Below are positions 61,501 to 64,000 of a DNA stretch of 64,000 nucleotides, piece after piece (positions within the stretch are counted from its first letter, which is position 1; the number at the start of each line of letters is the position of its first letter). The translations under genes and the position numbers were made by a program. Source of the stretch: Vanilla planifolia (taxonomy: Eukaryota; Streptophyta; Magnoliopsida; Asparagales; Orchidaceae). Where the stretch lies: contig JAIUJO010000619.1 of NCBI GenBank assembly GCA_023846275.1, forward strand, positions 671,001 to 735,000, written 5' to 3'. A model generated the notes under the pieces. It saw only the letters and a program-made list of their open reading frames with translations. It made no database searches and was not told the DNA's origin.

Positions 61501-64000
61501 CTCAACTCTCCACTACTCTACTCTAGCTTTGCTTAGCCTAACCTAGCCTAACTGAGTTCTACTCAACTCTACTCTTCTCTACTCTAGTCTACTCTACTCT
61601 ACTCTTCTCTACTCTACTCTACTCTAGTCTACCCCTACCTTGCTTAGCCTAATCGAGCTCTACTCCACTTGATTAGACTCCACTCTACTCTACTCTACTC
61701 TAATGTAGCCTAACTTAGCCTAACTTAGCTCTATACTACTCTACTTTACTCTAGCCTAGGCTAGCCTAGCCTAACCTAACTTGGCTTTGCTCTACTCTAC
61801 TATGCTCTACTCCACTTTTTACCACTTTACTCTACTTTGCCTCACTCTGCTAGGCTCTATACTGCTCTACTCTACTCTACTCTTCTTTGCTTTTCTCTGT
61901 TATGCTCTACTCCACTCTTCTCTACTCTACTATATTCTATTATACTTTAGCCAGCCTTAGCATAGCCTAACCTTTCTCTACTCTACACTACTCTACTCCA
62001 CTACACTCTAGCCTAGGTTAGCCTAACCAGGCCAAACCTAGCTTAACCTTGCCTAGCTTAATAAATCCACACCTAATTCTACCCTACTATACTCCAATCT
62101 ACTCTACTCAACTCTAAAATTGCCTAGCCTAACCTAGCCAACTTAGATCTACTCTAATCTAATCTCACCTAACCTAGCCTAGCATTGCCTAACCTACCTC
62201 TACTAGGCTCTACTCTAACCTACACTACTCTACTCAACTCCAATCTACTCTACTCTACCCTATTCTACTCTATTCTACTCTACTCTAGACAAACTTAGCT
62301 TAGCCTAACCTTGCACTACCTTACTTTGCTCTAGCCTAGCTTAGTCTATTCTCTGCTCTACTCTCCTCTACTCTCCTCTACTCTACAATATTTTACTCTA
62401 CTCTAACCTATCCTAGGTCTACTCTAATCCACTCTATTCTAATGCACTCTACTTTATTATGCTCTACTCTACCCTACTCTACTCTATTCTACTCTACTCT
62501 AGTCTACTCTAGCCTAGCCTAGCCTAGCTTAGCAAAGCCTACCCTAACCTTACTCGACTCTACTCTACTTTGCTCTGCTCTACTTTCCTAAATTCAGCTC
62601 ATCTCTACTCAGCTCAATACTACTTTACTCTTCTCTACTCTACTCCACTCTTGTATAGCCTAGCCTAATCTAGCCTACCCTAGCATTGCATGGCCTAGCC
62701 TTGCTTATCCTAACTTAGCTCTACTCTACTCTGCTATGCTCTGCTCTGCTTTTTACTACTTTGTTATGCTCAACTCTGCTCTGCTTAACCCTACTTTGCT
62801 TTGCTCTACTCAACTCTATTCTACTCTTCTTTACCCTACTATATTATAAATTAGCCTTACCTAGCCTAGCCTAACTAACTCTTTTTCTCTACCCTACTCT
62901 TCTCTACTCTAGGTTAGCTTAACCTAGCCAAGCCTAACCTATCCTAACCTAACCTAGCCTAACCTAATTCTACTCTAGTATACTATACTCTACTCAACTC
63001 TACTCAAACCTAGCCTAGCCTTCCTAGCTCTACTCTACTCTACTCTAGCCTAGCCTAACCTAGCTCTACTCTACTCTATTATGTTTTATATTACTCTAAT
63101 CTACTATACTCTAACCTAGCCTAACCAAACAAAGCTCTACTCTACTTTGCTCTAGCCTAGCCTAGCTTAATGTAACCTAACTCTATTTTACTTTGCTTTT
63201 CTCTACTCTACTCTATTACACTCTGCTCTTCTCTTCTATTCTTTATTCTACTCTACTATGCTCTTTTCTTTTTTGCTCAACTCTACTCTACTCTTCCCTA
63301 CTCTATTCTACTCTAGCCCATCCTAGCCTAGCCTCACCTCATCGAGCTCTACTTGGCTCTATTCTGCTCTACTCTACTCTAATCTACTCTACTCTTGCCT
63401 TGCCTTCCCTAGCCTAGCCTATCCAAACCTAACCTAGCTCTACTCTATTCTACTCTACTCTACTCTACTCTACCCCATTATACTGTAACCTTGCCTAACT
63501 TATCCTCGCTTAACTTAGCTCTTCTTTACTATACTTTACTCTATCCTAGCCTCACCTAGCCTACTAACTTAGCACTTATGCTCTGCTCTTCTTTACTCTA
63601 CTCTTCTCTGCTCTACTCTGTTCTACTCTGCTCTACTCTACTCAACACTACTCTACTATACTCTACTCTACTCTACCATATCATACTAAAACCTAGCCTA
63701 GCCTTGTCTAGTTTAGCCTAACCTAATCTAACATCACCTAGCCTTATCGAGTCTTCTCTCCTCTATTTTATTCTGCTCTAGCCTTGCTAAGCCTAATTCA
63801 GGCCTTTGCACTCTACTCTACTCTACCCCACTCTATTTTAGCCTAGTCTAGCCTCACCTAGCCAAGCATATCCAAATCTATCCAAATGTAACCTCACCTA
63901 GCCTAGCCTGGCCTTACTCTACTCTACTCTACTTTACTCTACTATACTATATTTTATTCTACTCTAGCTTAGCTAAGACTAACTTAGCTCATTGTTACTC

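Larger units (their letters stand above)
47236..64000. repeat. Pentanucleotide satellite, right segment to window end
   Basis: The same satellite continues to the last base. It includes an exact 20-bp duplication at 47441-47480, CCTCT-type pyrimidine tracts at 48405-48460, 58431-58516 and 60816-60834, a less regular patch near 51660-51730, and a few isolated odd words (for example around 57140 and 63795). No gene, RNA gene or mobile element is seen. The array runs off the right end, so its full length is unknown. Confidence 0.94.

Noticed and set aside
1-64000. Whole satellite as a sequencing or assembly artefact
   Set aside because: The words are degenerate, ordered and punctuated by rare shared variants, and a normal target duplication flanks the inserted element. 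This looks like natural DNA, although copy numbers in such arrays may be misassembled.
17939-64000. Functional centromere or replication origin in the array
   Set aside because: Nothing in the sequence alone shows centromere identity or origin activity; that would need CENH3 or replication data.

Overview
The window is almost entirely non-genic plant heterochromatin: a very long, degenerate pentanucleotide satellite (1-8590 and 17939-64000, running off both ends) interrupted once, by a young and nearly whole Ty3/gypsy LTR retrotransposon (8591-17938, minus strand). The host is a land plant, most likely a flowering plant. The element's primer-binding site matches the 3' end of plant initiator tRNA-Met (TGGTATCAGAG), and its integrase ends in a chromodomain of the kind seen in the plant Tekay/Del chromoviruses. 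I cannot name the species.

Satellite. The plus strand is written in five-base words, mainly TCTAC and CTAGC/CTAAC, with TCTGC, TTTAC, TATAC, CTTGC and CCTCT variants. The words are not mixed at random. Blocks of CTAGC, then CTAAC, close with CTAGCT and pass into a run of CTACT, and this cycle recurs every several tens to about 150 bp across the window. The plus strand is rich in C and T, poor in G and nearly free of CpG. Local amplification is visible at several scales: exact 20-25 bp duplications, a roughly 1.2 kb tandem higher-order repeat with two copies and part of a third (22224-24875), and a pair of related segments about 1.83 kb apart (44890-45410 and 46715-47235). I see no host gene, RNA gene, CRISPR array or second mobile element in the satellite. 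The many short plus-strand open frames there read as LYSTL-type repeats and are by-products of a five-base period read in threes.

Retrotransposon. Transcription runs right to left. The order is 5' LTR (15701-17938), primer-binding site, gag, pol (protease, reverse transcriptase, RNase H, integrase, chromodomain), polypurine tract and 3' LTR (8591-10870), flanked by an AGCCT target duplication. The LTRs differ at about 8-10 bases in 2.24 kb plus one 42-bp tandem unit, so the insertion is recent. The LTRs hold two noteworthy structures: a CpG-rich 42-bp tandem repeat and a cluster of three hairpin-forming modules whose stems differ by a compensatory change.

The gag and pol proteins would work together in the element's own replication. 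Nothing else in the window encodes a recognisable function. The most unusual content is the architecture of the satellite itself.
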